The notes below the pieces were generated by a model. It did not search any database. It was not told the origin of the DNA and saw nothing but the letters and a program-made list of their open reading frames with translations. Of a stretch of DNA of 64,000 bases, positions 16,403-24,868 are shown in pieces; position 1 is the first letter of the stretch; the number at the start of each line of letters is the position of its first letter. The translations under genes and the position numbers were made by a program. This stretch comes from Thermococcus zilligii AN1 (lineage in GTDB: Archaea; Methanobacteriota_B; Thermococci; Thermococcales; Thermococcaceae), in the NCBI RefSeq assembly GCF_000258515.1, contig NZ_AJLF01000001.1:372001-436000 (forward strand), in the 5' to 3' direction.

Positions 16403-17377
16403 TCAGGGCATTAAGTTAACCACCAGCACGCTCTTCCCCGGCCTGTCTACGGAGACGTCAAAACCCTCGGCCTCTATGGCCCTTAGGATATCCCCGGCAG
16501 TTGGGAACCCCTTGAAGTCCTTGTTGAGCTTTTCAAAGAACTCGAGGGCCTCCAGGTTGTCGAACCTGTCCCTGAAAGGCTCGAGGATAACGAGCTTCCC
16601 CCCGGGCTTCAGGGCTTCCAGGGCTCTCCTGAGAACCGCCCTATAATCTTCTGGCTTGAGGTACTCCAGGAGGAAGCTCATCACGGTGACGTCGTACTCG
16701 TTGACCGGTCTTATAAGCCTCACATCGAGCTCCTTCAGCTCGACGGGGAGGTTGGCCTCCTCAGTTCTGATCCTGGCTATCTCAAGTATCGCGGAGGAGT
16801 AGTCAACGCCGGTGTAGAAGCCGCTGTAGCCGGCCTTTTTTCCAAATTCATAAGGGGCCGCAGAACCGCAACCCAGGTCGAGCACGCCGCTCCCCTGCCT
16901 GATCCCTCCGGCAAGGGCTATGGCCTCTCTATAGAGGCTCGCGAAGTCCGTTGTCATCCTTATGTCCCAGAAGTCCGCGTCCTTGTCGAAGTCCATGAGG
17001 ACGTGCGGATGGGTGGGCGTTATGAAGGCGTAGTCCACCATCTTGTATATCTCCTCAAGGACCGAGACCCATCCGGGCAGGAGCGCATCGTAGTGCTCAG
17101 GGGGAACCCTGAGGGTGTAAGAGAAGCCGTTGAGCTTCAGGTGGTTCCCCTGCTCCTCAACTATCCCTATGGCCTTCAGGGTGTTCAGAAACTCCTGGAG
17201 GAGCCTCCTGTTGGGGAGGTCAACGCTGTCCAGAACCTCCCTCTGGCTCGGCCCCCTGGAGAGGATCTTGAAGATACCGTGCTTCGTCCCGAGCTGGATT
17301 ACGTGGAGTATGGCCATCTCGACCATCTGCTCGAGGTTGTTATCAACCATTGCAACTTTCCCTGAAAGTTCTTCCAT
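16403..17377 (-). CDS. SAM-dependent methyltransferase linked to earA
   Basis: 324 residues. The N terminus (about 1-85, VEMAILHVIQLGTKHGIFKIL and RRLLQEFLNTLKAIGIVEEQG) is a winged-helix dimerisation domain as in class I O-methyltransferases. The SAM site VLDLGCGSAAP lies near residues 165-175, with motif II-III segments DVTVMSFLLEYL and LKPGGKLVILEPF further on. The start is the ATG at 17377 behind GAGGTGAGC. It sits 10 bases downstream of earA in the same direction, so it is probably cotranscribed with it. The substrate is unknown; a role in archaellum assembly or modification is guessed from position only. Confidence 0.82.
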   Translation of the reverse strand: MEELSGKVAMVDNNLEQMVEMAILHVIQLGTKHGIFKILSRGPSQREVLDSVDLPNRRLLQEFLNTLKAIGIVEEQGNHLKLNGFSYTLRVPPEHYDALLPGWVSVLEEIYKMVDYAFITPTHPHVLMDFDKDADFWDIRMTTDFASLYREAIALAGGIRQGSGVLDLGCGSAAPYEFGKKAGYSGFYTGVDYSSAILEIARIRTEEANLPVELKELDVRLIRPVNEYDVTVMSFLLEYLKPEDYRAVLRRALEALKPGGKLVILEPFRDRFDNLEALEFFEKLNKDFKGFPTAGDILRAIEAEGFDVSVDRPGKSVLVVNLMP

Positions 17378-17387
17378 CTTGCTCACC

Positions 17388-17708
17388 TCACATGAACTTC
17401 CTGTAATACCTGTAGTACTCCTTAAGGTATTCCACAATCTGCCTCCCGTACTCCGTGAGCCGGTAGTACTTGAAGCCGTCGTTGTTGATTTCCTCGACGA
17501 GACCGAGGTACACAAGGGAGCTCTCACCGTTGTAACGGTTGCCGAGCCCAACGAGGGCACCGCGGACATTGGAGGGATCGGAGCCAACGACCCTTGCTAT
17601 CTCGGACAAGTAAGTGGCGGAAGGATAGATCTCGTTGAGGTACAGGAGGATCCTCTTCCTGAGCTCACTCCTGTGTATGGACCTGAGCACCTGAGGGTCT
17701 ATTATCAT
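17388..17708 (-). CDS. earA: EarA-type archaellum transcriptional activator
   Basis: About 106 residues forming one winged helix: ELRKRILLYLNEIYP, SEIARVVGSDPSNVRGALVGLG, then a wing and C-terminal helix EYGRQIVEYLKEYYRYYRKF. This pattern matches EarA, the euryarchaeal activator of the fla operon, and the gene stands divergent to flaB1 as expected. The start is placed at the ATG 17708 because GGTGGGG is 6 bases upstream; an ATG at 17723 in frame is the alternative. Its likely targets are the boxes at 17929-17964 and possibly those before cheY. Confidence 0.8.
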   Translation of the reverse strand: MIIDPQVLRSIHRSELRKRILLYLNEIYPSATYLSEIARVVGSDPSNVRGALVGLGNRYNGESSLVYLGLVEEINNDGFKYYRLTEYGRQIVEYLKEYYRYYRKFM

Positions 17709-17928
17709 AGTCCCCACCGCCATCCCCCATTCACCCCCTGCTCTGACCGGGCTTTACTGAGCCTTGAGCGGCTGATTTTACTGGCCCATTCGCAGTACTG
17801 CAACTGATCATTATTTCGATTGCATCCTATATAACGTTTTTGGTCTCCCGTTGTGTTCTCCCCAAAGCCGACGCCCTGCCGTGGAGGTTTTCCCAGAACA
17901 GCTGGCATGGCCCGGGCACCCCCGGGGT

Positions 17929-17992
17929 CACATACATGTGCACATACACAACCACCTACACTACTAAGAACAAAAAAGGCCTTTATACTTGG
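17929..17992 (+). promoter_or_regulatory. Archaellum operon promoter with repeated EarA-like boxes
   Basis: Two direct copies of CACATACA start at 17929 and 17941 (12-bp period, about one helical turn), and a third related word CCTACAC lies at 17955-17961. Downstream come a BRE-like AAAAGGC and the TATA box CTTTATACTT (17981-17990). Transcription should start near 18008-18012. The arrangement of repeated TACATA-like words upstream of BRE is what is known for EarA-activated fla promoters. Confidence 0.7.
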
Positions 17993-18038
17993 CCAGTGTA
18001 ACTCATAATGCAGACAACCCTACGGGGGTGCGCGGAGA

Positions 18039-18716
18039 ATGAAGGCCAGGAACAGGAGAGGTGCCGTTGGTATCGGCACCCTGATTGTGTTTATAGCCAT
18101 GGTGTTAGTGGCGGCAGTGGCCGCAGCAGTGCTCATCAACACGAGCGGCTTCCTCCAGCAGAAGGCCTCAAGCACGGGCAGGGAGACCACCCAGGAGGTA
18201 GCGAGCGGAATAAAGGTCGAGAGGGTCGTTGGCAAGACCGACGATACTCTAAGCTACATCAAGCAGCTCGCCATCTACGTCTCCCCGAACGCGGGGAGCT
18301 CAGGAATCGACCTCAGCAACACCAAGGTTATTCTGAGCGACGGGAAAGTTGAGGCGGTGCTGCAGTACGTTGTTGACCCAACTGGGGACACTGAAGCATT
18401 CACGAACGGAGTCGTTAGTGATATATTCGGTAGTGCTCTTGAGGCTTGGAGCAAGTTGAGTGATGGTAGTAAAAATTTCGGCATCATCGTCCTCCAGGAC
18501 AGCGATGGAAGCCTCACCGCTAACTACCCGACTCTCACCAAGGGCGACCTCGTCGTCCTGACTGTGCTCGTTGGGGGTACTAATGGTGTCTTTGGGAGCG
18601 GCATACCTCCGGGCACCAAGATCACCGGTCAGGTTGTTCCAGAGTTCGGCGCACCGGGCGTTATAGAGTTCACCACACCGAGCACCTACACCCAGAGCGT
18701 CATAGAGCTCCAGTGA
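18039..18716 (+). CDS. flaB1: Archaellin FlaB1
   Basis: 225-residue major filament subunit. The class III signal peptide MKARNRRG is cut before [21 protein letters not shown] by a prearchaellin peptidase (not encoded here); the hydrophobic helix forms the filament core. The surface domain contains the conserved [20 protein letters not shown] and ends in the shared [12 protein letters not shown] segment. The GGGGGTG binding site is 9 bases before the ATG. First gene of the operon. Its ends are nearly identical to flaB2 and flaB3, so they are recent duplicates. Confidence 0.96.
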   Translation: MKARNRRGAVGIGTLIVFIAMVLVAAVAAAVLINTSGFLQQKASSTGRETTQEVASGIKVERVVGKTDDTLSYIKQLAIYVSPNAGSSGIDLSNTKVILSDGKVEAVLQYVVDPTGDTEAFTNGVVSDIFGSALEAWSKLSDGSKNFGIIVLQDSDGSLTANYPTLTKGDLVVLTVLVGGTNGVFGSGIPPGTKITGQVVPEFGAPGVIEFTTPSTYTQSVIELQ

Positions 18717-20028
18717 GGAGGTGAGGGGGGATGAGGTTAGTTAAGAAGAGGGGTGCGGTTGGTATTGGAACCCTGATAGTGTTTATAGCCATGGTGTTGG
18801 TGGCGGCTGTGGCCGCGGCAGTGCTCATAAACACCTCAGGATACCTCCAGCAGAAGGCTTCAAGCACGGGCAGGGAGACCACCCAGGAGGTAGCGAGCGG
18901 AATAAAGGTCACCAAGGTCATCGGTTATAACCCGGCCACCCCGCCGTCCAGCGGGAGGATAGAGAAGCTCGCCATCTATGTCTCCCCGAACGCGGGGAGC
19001 GCGGGCATCGACATGAGGAAGGTCCGCGTCGTCCTCAGCGACGGCAGCAAGCAGGCGATTTACAGCTACTTCGTCGGGGACTTTGTTGACCCACAGGACG
19101 GGGTTAAGTTGGACGACGATGAGAACTTTGATGAGACGTCGGAGACGGATCAGGACCCCATTACCATCAAGGACCAGCTCAAGATTACCTACTCGTCGGG
19201 CCAGTCGGGGGATCAGTTGATAATTAATGATGGCTCCTCGGACTTAACAATTGATCTGACCAACGACGGTACCGGGACCCTCTACGCTGACCACGACGTC
19301 ACCATAGTCGCCCTCGATTCCAGCAACAACATCATCGGCAGCCTCGTGCTCGACAAAGGTGAGAACACCATCGTCGTGGAGGTCACCAAGGATGGTGATA
19401 CAATTACAGGCGTAACGATCTACAACAAGAAGTACCCGACCCACAAGATAGCGAAGCAGGATAGTAGTGGCGTCTCCACAGTCATCGACACTACCACAAT
19501 CAGCCTCCTCGGCGCCGCCTTCACAAAGTTCGACGACCTCACCGGCGGAATCTTCGGCGAGACGAACCCCGCCTGGGCCGCCCTCAGGAGCAGCACCGAC
19601 TTCGGCATCATCGTCCTCCAGGACAGCGACAAGAGCTTTGACGATCGGGGTGAATACCCGACCCTTAACAAGGGTGACATAGCCGTCATCACCCTTGACG
19701 TCGAGAGCGTCTTCGGCGGCTTCAGCCCGAGGCAGCGCATCCAGGGCAAGATCATCCCGGAGTTCGGCGCACCTGGAGTTATAGAGTTCACCACACCGAG
19801 CAGCTTCAACAGCAACATTATTGAGCTCCAGTGAGGGGGTGAGGAGGGATGAGGTTAGTTAGGAAGAGGGGTGAAGCGGGTATTGGTACCCTGATAGTGT
19901 TCATAGCCATGGTGTTAGTGGCGGCTGTCGCTGCCTCAGTGCTCATAAACACCAGCGGCTTCCTCCAGCAGAAGGCTTCAAGCACCGGCAGGGAGACCAC
20001 CCAGGAGGTAGCAAGCGGAATAAAGGTC
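18162..20028 (+). repeat. Near-identical archaellin gene blocks (flaB1, B2, B3)
   Basis: The 57-base block just after the core helix occurs at 18162-18218, 18854-18910 and 19972-20028. The first two copies differ at one base. The last 54 bases of flaB1 (18663-18716) and flaB3 (20461-20514) are identical. Such blocks invite recombination and gene conversion between copies. Confidence 0.85.
18731..19834 (+). CDS. flaB2: Large archaellin FlaB2
   Basis: 367 residues, about 145 longer than its paralogues. The N-terminal class III signal and core helix ([18 protein letters not shown]) and C-terminal [15 protein letters not shown] are standard. The extra length is a single insertion in the outer domain, about residues 118-270, acidic and beta-rich (KLDDDENFDETSETDQDP; TIDLTNDGTGTLYADHDVTIVALD). 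It should protrude from the filament. The gene begins 14 bases after flaB1. Candidate N-glycosylation sequons are scarce in the insertion. Confidence 0.95.
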   Translation: MRLVKKRGAVGIGTLIVFIAMVLVAAVAAAVLINTSGYLQQKASSTGRETTQEVASGIKVTKVIGYNPATPPSSGRIEKLAIYVSPNAGSAGIDMRKVRVVLSDGSKQAIYSYFVGDFVDPQDGVKLDDDENFDETSETDQDPITIKDQLKITYSSGQSGDQLIINDGSSDLTIDLTNDGTGTLYADHDVTIVALDSSNNIIGSLVLDKGENTIVVEVTKDGDTITGVTIYNKKYPTHKIAKQDSSGVSTVIDTTTISLLGAAFTKFDDLTGGIFGETNPAWAALRSSTDFGIIVLQDSDKSFDDRGEYPTLNKGDIAVITLDVESVFGGFSPRQRIQGKIIPEFGAPGVIEFTTPSSFNSNIIELQ

Positions 20029-20514
20029 ACCCAGGTCATCGGCTACGCTCCCGTGAGTGGTGGCACCTACGGCCCCATAAGCAAGCTCGCCATCTACGTC
20101 TCCCCGAACGCGGGGAGCGCGGGCATCGACATGACGAAGGTCCGCGTCGTCCTCAGCGACGGCACCCTTGAGGCGGTGCTGAAGTACGATTCAGCCCTCT
20201 ACTACAAAGGCCAGGTCACCGACGTGTTCACCCAGGATGGTATCCCCTGGCCCTCGTCGAAAACCAGCTTCGGAATAGTCGTCGTTCAGGACGCAGACAA
20301 CTCACTCAAGCAGAACACCCCGACCCTCAACAAGGGCGACATAGCAATCATAACGGTCACGGTTGGTACAGATGCTAATGATGGTGTCTTCGGCGAGGGA
20401 ATCAAGCCCAGCACCAAGATCACCGGCCAGGTCGTCCCGGAGTTCGGCGCGCCGGGCGTCATAGAGTTCACCACACCGAGCACCTACACCCAGAGCGTCA
20501 TAGAGCTCCAGTGA
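19849..20514 (+). CDS. flaB3: Archaellin FlaB3
   Basis: 221 residues, closest to FlaB1. Signal peptide ends [18 protein letters not shown], unusual in having Glu at the +1/+2 region where the paralogues have Ala-Val. The last 54 bases are identical to those of flaB1, and a 57-base block behind the core helix differs by one or two bases among B1-B3, suggesting gene conversion. Followed by a 56-base gap with a pyrimidine-rich run. Confidence 0.95.
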   Translation: MRLVRKRGEAGIGTLIVFIAMVLVAAVAASVLINTSGFLQQKASSTGRETTQEVASGIKVTQVIGYAPVSGGTYGPISKLAIYVSPNAGSAGIDMTKVRVVLSDGTLEAVLKYDSALYYKGQVTDVFTQDGIPWPSSKTSFGIVVVQDADNSLKQNTPTLNKGDIAIITVTVGTDANDGVFGEGIKPSTKITGQVVPEFGAPGVIEFTTPSTYTQSVIELQ

Positions 20515-20520
20515 TTCTGC

Positions 20521-20551
20521 CGCCCTTTTCCCTTTCGTTTTGTTTTTAAGA
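20521..20551 (+). terminator. T-rich run between flaB3 and flaB4, with a possible internal promoter
   Basis: The gap contains CCCTTTTCCCTTTCGTTTTG followed by TTTTTAAG. Runs of T on the coding strand terminate archaeal RNA polymerase, and the last part also resembles a TATA box. Either partial termination after flaB3 or a second promoter for flaB4-flaJ is possible. All other gaps in this operon are short and lack such a run. Confidence 0.5.
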
Positions 20552-20570
20552 GTTCTCAGGAGGTGGTGCC

Positions 20571-21230
20571 ATGCGTAGGGGAGCAGTGGGCATAGGCACG
20601 CTCATAGTCTTCATTGCAATGGTGTTAGTGGCGGCAGTGGCGGCAGGGGTCATCATCGGCACAGCCGGCTACCTCCAGCAGAAGGCCCAGGCCACAGGGA
20701 GGCAGACGACTCAGGAAGTTGCCAGCGGGATAAAGATCATCAACATCTACGGCCACACCCCGGCGGATCCACCAAGCAGCGGGCTCATCGAGAGGATGGC
20801 GATATTCATAAGCCCCAACGCCGGGAGCGAGGGCATTGACCTGAGCAACGTGAAGATAGTCCTCACAGACGGCAAGAAGCTGGTGGTGTACAACTACTCG
20901 GGGCAGTTTAAAAACCCCGGGAGCATCAAGGACCTCTTCGACAACGAGACCGAGTTCACCCTCTGGAACGACATCAAGAATGGGCCCAGCTTTGCGGTTG
21001 TGGTCATAAACGACATAGGCAGCACGATGCAGGAGACCCACCCAACGCTGGAGTTCGGCGATGCGGTGGCGCTATTAATTTGGACTACTGTGTTCGAGCA
21101 CAACAAAGAGAAGGGCGTTGGACCAAGTACCAAGGTCACGGGTAAGGTCATCCCTGAGAGGGGCGCGGCAGGGGTCATTGACTTCACCACCCCAGCGACC
21201 TTCAGCGAGAACGTGATGCTACTCCAGTGA
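20571..21230 (+). CDS. flaB4: Archaellin FlaB4
   Basis: 219 residues; short signal peptide MRRG before [14 protein letters not shown]. It forms a second subgroup with FlaB5: both have [31 protein letters not shown]-type sequence where B1-B3 have [17 protein letters not shown], and end in [10 protein letters not shown] or similar. GGAGGTGG precedes the ATG. Probably a minor or basal filament component, by analogy with distal archaellin genes in other archaea; not shown by sequence. Confidence 0.95.
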   Translation: MRRGAVGIGTLIVFIAMVLVAAVAAGVIIGTAGYLQQKAQATGRQTTQEVASGIKIINIYGHTPADPPSSGLIERMAIFISPNAGSEGIDLSNVKIVLTDGKKLVVYNYSGQFKNPGSIKDLFDNETEFTLWNDIKNGPSFAVVVINDIGSTMQETHPTLEFGDAVALLIWTTVFEHNKEKGVGPSTKVTGKVIPERGAAGVIDFTTPATFSENVMLLQ

Positions 21231-21241
21231 GGTGATGGGTA

Positions 21242-22027
21242 ATGAAGAGGGGTGCGGTTGGTATTGGGACGCTTATAGTGTTCATAGCCATGGTGTTGGT
21301 GGCGGCAGTGGCCGCGGGGGTGCTCATCAGCACCAGCGGCTACCTCCAGCAGAAGGCCATGGCCACGGGGAGGCAGACGACGCAGGAAGTGGCGAGCGGG
21401 ATAAAGGTCATCAACATCTACGGCTACACCCCAGCCGACCCGCCGGGGGCGGGCAAGATAACGAGGATGGTCATCTACGTTTCCCCGAACGCCGGAAGTG
21501 AGGGAATCGACCTCGCCCACGTTAGGGTAGTCCTCACCGACGGCAAGAGGATGGCCGTCTACAGGTACGTCGACCCGAACGCGGATAAGCTCGACAAGAA
21601 CTACTTCCTCTACAGTGGCGATGTGGACAACGTCTTCCCGAAGCTGGATGATGATGACGTGCTGACAATTTCAGACTACACGGGCCTGACCGACAGTACC
21701 GGCAGTAACAAGATAGAAACCCTCTGGAAGAACCTCTACTACGCGATGGATCAGAAGAAGATGATGCTCTTCGGCATCATCGTCGTTGCCGACACCGACG
21801 GTAGCCTCAGCAACAGCTGGCAGCACCCGACCCTCGGCTGGGGCGACATGGCGGGCATAGTCCTCTGGACGATTCCTTTCGATGACGATGACAACACAGA
21901 TAACGGCTACGGCCTCGAGCCGGGCACAAAGGTCACCGGCAAGGTGATACCCGAGAACGGCGCCGGTGGAGTGATAGACTTCATAACGCCGAGCACCTAC
22001 ACGAGCAACCTGATGGAGCTCCAGTGA
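21242..22027 (+). CDS. flaB5: Archaellin FlaB5
   Basis: 261 residues, sister of FlaB4. Signal MKRG, core helix [26 protein letters not shown] 40-residue longer outer domain includes the acidic stretch [17 protein letters not shown]. In some euryarchaea the last archaellin forms the hook-like proximal segment, so this copy is a candidate. Starts 11 bases after flaB4 stop and is followed by flaC after 13 bases. Confidence 0.95.
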   Translation: MKRGAVGIGTLIVFIAMVLVAAVAAGVLISTSGYLQQKAMATGRQTTQEVASGIKVINIYGYTPADPPGAGKITRMVIYVSPNAGSEGIDLAHVRVVLTDGKRMAVYRYVDPNADKLDKNYFLYSGDVDNVFPKLDDDDVLTISDYTGLTDSTGSNKIETLWKNLYYAMDQKKMMLFGIIVVADTDGSLSNSWQHPTLGWGDMAGIVLWTIPFDDDDNTDNGYGLEPGTKVTGKVIPENGAGGVIDFITPSTYTSNLMELQ

Positions 22028-22040
22028 CGGGGGTGGTGAG

Positions 22041-22514
22041 ATGGCCCTAACGTTCCTCTCATCTTTGTTCGGGAAGAAAAAAACGACCGAGGAAACCACC
22101 CCCGAAGAGGTAAACATGGAGGAGCTCGAAGAGCGCGTTGAGCACAGGGAGGAGAACGAGCAGATCACCCAGCTCCAGGAGCGCATCAACGAGATAGAAA
22201 ACGACCTCCCGAGGGTTAAGATAAGCATAGACACGCTGAAGAAGCAGATCCAGGAGCTCAAGGACGACATCGAAAGGCTCGACAAGACAATCAAGGACGT
22301 CATGATGCTCTACGAGGTCATAAGCCAGGAGATCAACCCGTTCAAGGAGCAGATGGGCCGGGAGAACCCGCTCAGCAACGAGATCCAGGAGCTCAGGAAG
22401 GAGCTGGAGAACCTCAAGATGGAGCTGGCCCAGGTCAGAAACGACATAAAGGTGCTGGCCGGGTATGGGGTTGACCTCGACTCGATAATCTATGAGGTGC
22501 TCGCGGAGGTGTGA
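22041..22514 (+). CDS. flaC: Archaellum accessory protein FlaC
   Basis: 157 residues, mostly coiled coil (ITQLQERINEIENDLPRVKISIDTLKKQIQELKDDIERLDKTIKDV), ending in VLAGYGVDLDSIIYEVL. FlaC with FlaD/E forms the cytoplasmic switch region that receives CheF-CheY. Order after the archaellin genes and before flaD/E fits the euryarchaeal operon. Confidence 0.9.
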   Translation: MALTFLSSLFGKKKTTEETTPEEVNMEELEERVEHREENEQITQLQERINEIENDLPRVKISIDTLKKQIQELKDDIERLDKTIKDVMMLYEVISQEINPFKEQMGRENPLSNEIQELRKELENLKMELAQVRNDIKVLAGYGVDLDSIIYEVLAEV

Positions 22515-22517
22515 CGC

Positions 22518-23783
22518 ATGGAGGTAGCATTCGTCACAGAAGCTGACATCAACAGCAGACTCTCAGAGCTGAAGGGCAAGGTTCCGACGGTGGTCATTAA
22601 CGACCTCAGGGAGAAGCTGATAGCCAGGAAGGACCAGCTCACACCCGGGCAGCTGGACAAGATAATTAAGAAGGTTCTCGAGGCCTACGGCAACCAGGCG
22701 AGCAAGTACGAACAGCTGAACAGGCGCGTTGACGAGCTCGGCAAGAGATTGAGCGATCTCGGGATGCAGCTCAGCCGGCTCCTGGAGAGCCTCGAGGAGA
22801 CGAAGTTCAAAGTCCACGAAAAGAGGGCCGAGGAGATAAGCGAGAAGGCCGAAGAAGTCCACGAGAGGATAGAAAAGCTGGAGGAGATCCTGGAGGAGAA
22901 GGAAGAGACAATCCCGGATGAGACCAAAAAGAAGCTCGAGGAGCTCCATAAGAAGATCGAAGAGCTCGAAGCCAGGCTAACAGGAAAGGTAGCTATGGAG
23001 ATGATCGAAGAGGCAAAGAGCAAGGTTGAGGAACTTGAGCAGAAGCTCGAGAGCGGCGAGGGCATAAGTGCAGAAGAACTTGAAGAGGCAATTGAGAAAG
23101 TTGAAGCCGCCGAAGCCGGGGCAGAGGCCGCGGTAGAGGAGAAGGAAGCAACACCAGAAGAAGTTGTTGAGGAAGTTCCGGAAGAGGCCGTCGAGGAAGT
23201 AAAGGCCCCAGAAGAGGTTGTTGAGAAGGTTGAGGAAGCTCCTGTTGAAGTTCCCGTTTATGAGGAGGTAAAGACCCCCTCCGAGGAGGTTAAAGAAGTT
23301 GCGCCTTCCCCCGAGGTGGAGGAAGAAAAAGTTGAAGAAGGTGGTGTTGAGATGACCGAAGGAAAACTTCAGATCCCTGAAGATATTGCCAGCCTTCTCT
23401 TCGCGGAAGAGCCCAGAAAGGCAAGGCTCGAGAAGCTCCCGGAGGACGTCGTATCAACTATGATAGCCCTCAAATGGCTCGGATTCCTCATAGATAGGGT
23501 CGGCATACAGAACCTCGAACGCGTCCTCGAGTTCTACTACGAGATAGGCTGGATAAGCGAGGATGTGCTCAACCAGTTGCTCCGCTACGCCAAAGGAACA
23601 AGGCCGCACCACAGGGACCCCGAGTGGAAACCGGCAGAAAAGCTCACAGTGCAGGACCACCTCATAAGCCTGCTCTTCATCGAGAGGCTCAGGGGCCTCA
23701 GGATCAACAGGGACGTGCTCGACAAGCTGGAGAGGGAGATAAAGCTCCTTGAAAAGACGCTCGATGAGTTCTACGGAATCTGA
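22518..23783 (+). CDS. flaD: Archaellum accessory protein FlaD/FlaE
   Basis: 421 residues in three parts: an N-terminal helical region with TEADINSRLSELKGKVP, a long coiled coil (about 70-190), a Glu/Val/Pro-rich linker (about 195-275; repeated EEVVEEVPEEAVEEV-like units), and the C-terminal FlaD/E domain (about 285-385; LPEDVVSTMIALKWLGFLIDRVGIQNLERVLEFY). It combines a FlaD-length protein with the E domain; there is no separate flaE gene. Acts with FlaC in the switch complex. Confidence 0.9.
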   Translation: MEVAFVTEADINSRLSELKGKVPTVVINDLREKLIARKDQLTPGQLDKIIKKVLEAYGNQASKYEQLNRRVDELGKRLSDLGMQLSRLLESLEETKFKVHEKRAEEISEKAEEVHERIEKLEEILEEKEETIPDETKKKLEELHKKIEELEARLTGKVAMEMIEEAKSKVEELEQKLESGEGISAEELEEAIEKVEAAEAGAEAAVEEKEATPEEVVEEVPEEAVEEVKAPEEVVEKVEEAPVEVPVYEEVKTPSEEVKEVAPSPEVEEEKVEEGGVEMTEGKLQIPEDIASLLFAEEPRKARLEKLPEDVVSTMIALKWLGFLIDRVGIQNLERVLEFYYEIGWISEDVLNQLLRYAKGTRPHHRDPEWKPAEKLTVQDHLISLLFIERLRGLRINRDVLDKLEREIKLLEKTLDEFYGI

Positions 23784-23815
23784 GGCGGGCAAAGCAGAAA
23801 ACCGGGGGAAGAGCA

Positions 23816-24340
23816 ATGGGGTTCAGCGTGTCAGCGAGTGCAGCGATCATCTTTATTTCATTTTTAATTGCCGCCAGCACCCTCTATACAGCCTGGGACA
23901 GCAGCTACAGCGACGTCCAGGCCGCCCGGGAGGACTGGTATAATTTGAGGCTTTCGCAGCTTAATACCTTAGTTGGTCTCGATTCCTCGCTGGGTGTTTA
24001 CAGGCACAGCTCAGGAACAGACTACTACAACGTTACGTTTTACATTAAAAACTCGGGGTTAACCATGCACGTTCCGGACTGGAGCGGTGTTTATGACGGG
24101 AAATACGTGACTTTGAAGGATGTGAATGATGATAACGTCGGGTTCATCGGTAACTACACGTATGTCCTGCCGGGGGAGACTTTACTCCTGAACGTCACGA
24201 GGATCCCCCTGAATCAGTCCCAGCATACCCTAACAATCGTCCTCGAAAACGGTTGCTGGCTCCGTCTCAGCTGGCATTGGAATGGCAGTACTGTGCTGCT
24301 GGATGGCCAGTCAAAGGGTTGCCCGGCGGGGGTGGGCTGA
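23816..24340 (+). CDS. flaF: Archaellum stator protein FlaF
   Basis: 174 residues: N-terminal membrane helix (VSASAAIIFISFLIAASTLYTAW), then a pseudoperiplasmic beta-sandwich containing NVTFYIKNSGLTMHVPDWSGVYDG and TIVLENGCWLRL. FlaF binds the S-layer and anchors the motor together with FlaG. GGGGGAAG precedes the ATG. Its stop overlaps the flaG ATG (TGATG). Confidence 0.9.
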   Translation: MGFSVSASAAIIFISFLIAASTLYTAWDSSYSDVQAAREDWYNLRLSQLNTLVGLDSSLGVYRHSSGTDYYNVTFYIKNSGLTMHVPDWSGVYDGKYVTLKDVNDDNVGFIGNYTYVLPGETLLLNVTRIPLNQSQHTLTIVLENGCWLRLSWHWNGSTVLLDGQSKGCPAGVG

Positions 24341-24822
24341 TGGCCGCAGGAGGCCCGGCGAGCGAGCTGATAATGTTCATAGTCGCAGTCATAGTCGCAG
24401 GGAGCGTCGCGGGGGCGTTAGCTTACGTCACCAACGACATAGCGGGGGGCATAAGGGAGAGGGGCAACCTGCTGGCGGACCAGCTCAGGACGGACTTCGT
24501 CATAATAAACGACCCGAACAACATACCCGTAACTGGAACCGAGTCCGGGCCCTACATCTACACGTTTTACGTAAAGAACATAGGAAAAAACTCCTTCGCG
24601 TTTTCACGCGATACGGTTCAGGTCTTCATAGACGGGAAGCTGGTACCCCCGGCTAACCTGGATTTCACCGACACTACGGGGAAATCCATAACGTACCTTC
24701 CCCCTTATGAGGTGGGGGAGATAAAGGTACGCCTGGGAAGTAAGCTCTCGTCCGGAACCCATACAATCACCATCGTACTTGAGAACGGCAAGAAGCGCAG
24801 CCTGGTCTTCAGGGTCCCGTGA
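24340..24822 (+). CDS. flaG: Archaellum stator protein FlaG
   Basis: 160 residues. Residues 8-33 (LIMFIVAVIVAGSVAGALAYVT) are the membrane helix, followed by a beta-sandwich with YIYTFYVKNIGKNSF and TITIVLENGKKRSLVF, the same closing strand pattern as FlaF. The true start is the ATG at 24340 overlapping the flaF stop, preceded by GGGGGTGGG; an in-frame ATG at 24253 lies inside flaF and is not used. Confidence 0.9.
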   Translation: MAAGGPASELIMFIVAVIVAGSVAGALAYVTNDIAGGIRERGNLLADQLRTDFVIINDPNNIPVTGTESGPYIYTFYVKNIGKNSFAFSRDTVQVFIDGKLVPPANLDFTDTTGKSITYLPPYEVGEIKVRLGSKLSSGTHTITIVLENGKKRSLVFRVP

Positions 24823-24868
24823 GACAGTGTGTCCCCAGCTAAAATAACGCGGGACGGTGGTGATCATC

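Noticed and set aside
18008-18352. Open frame starting in the fla leader and overlapping flaB1
   Set aside because: Out of frame with flaB1, no binding site, and its product has the low-complexity look of a shadow frame.
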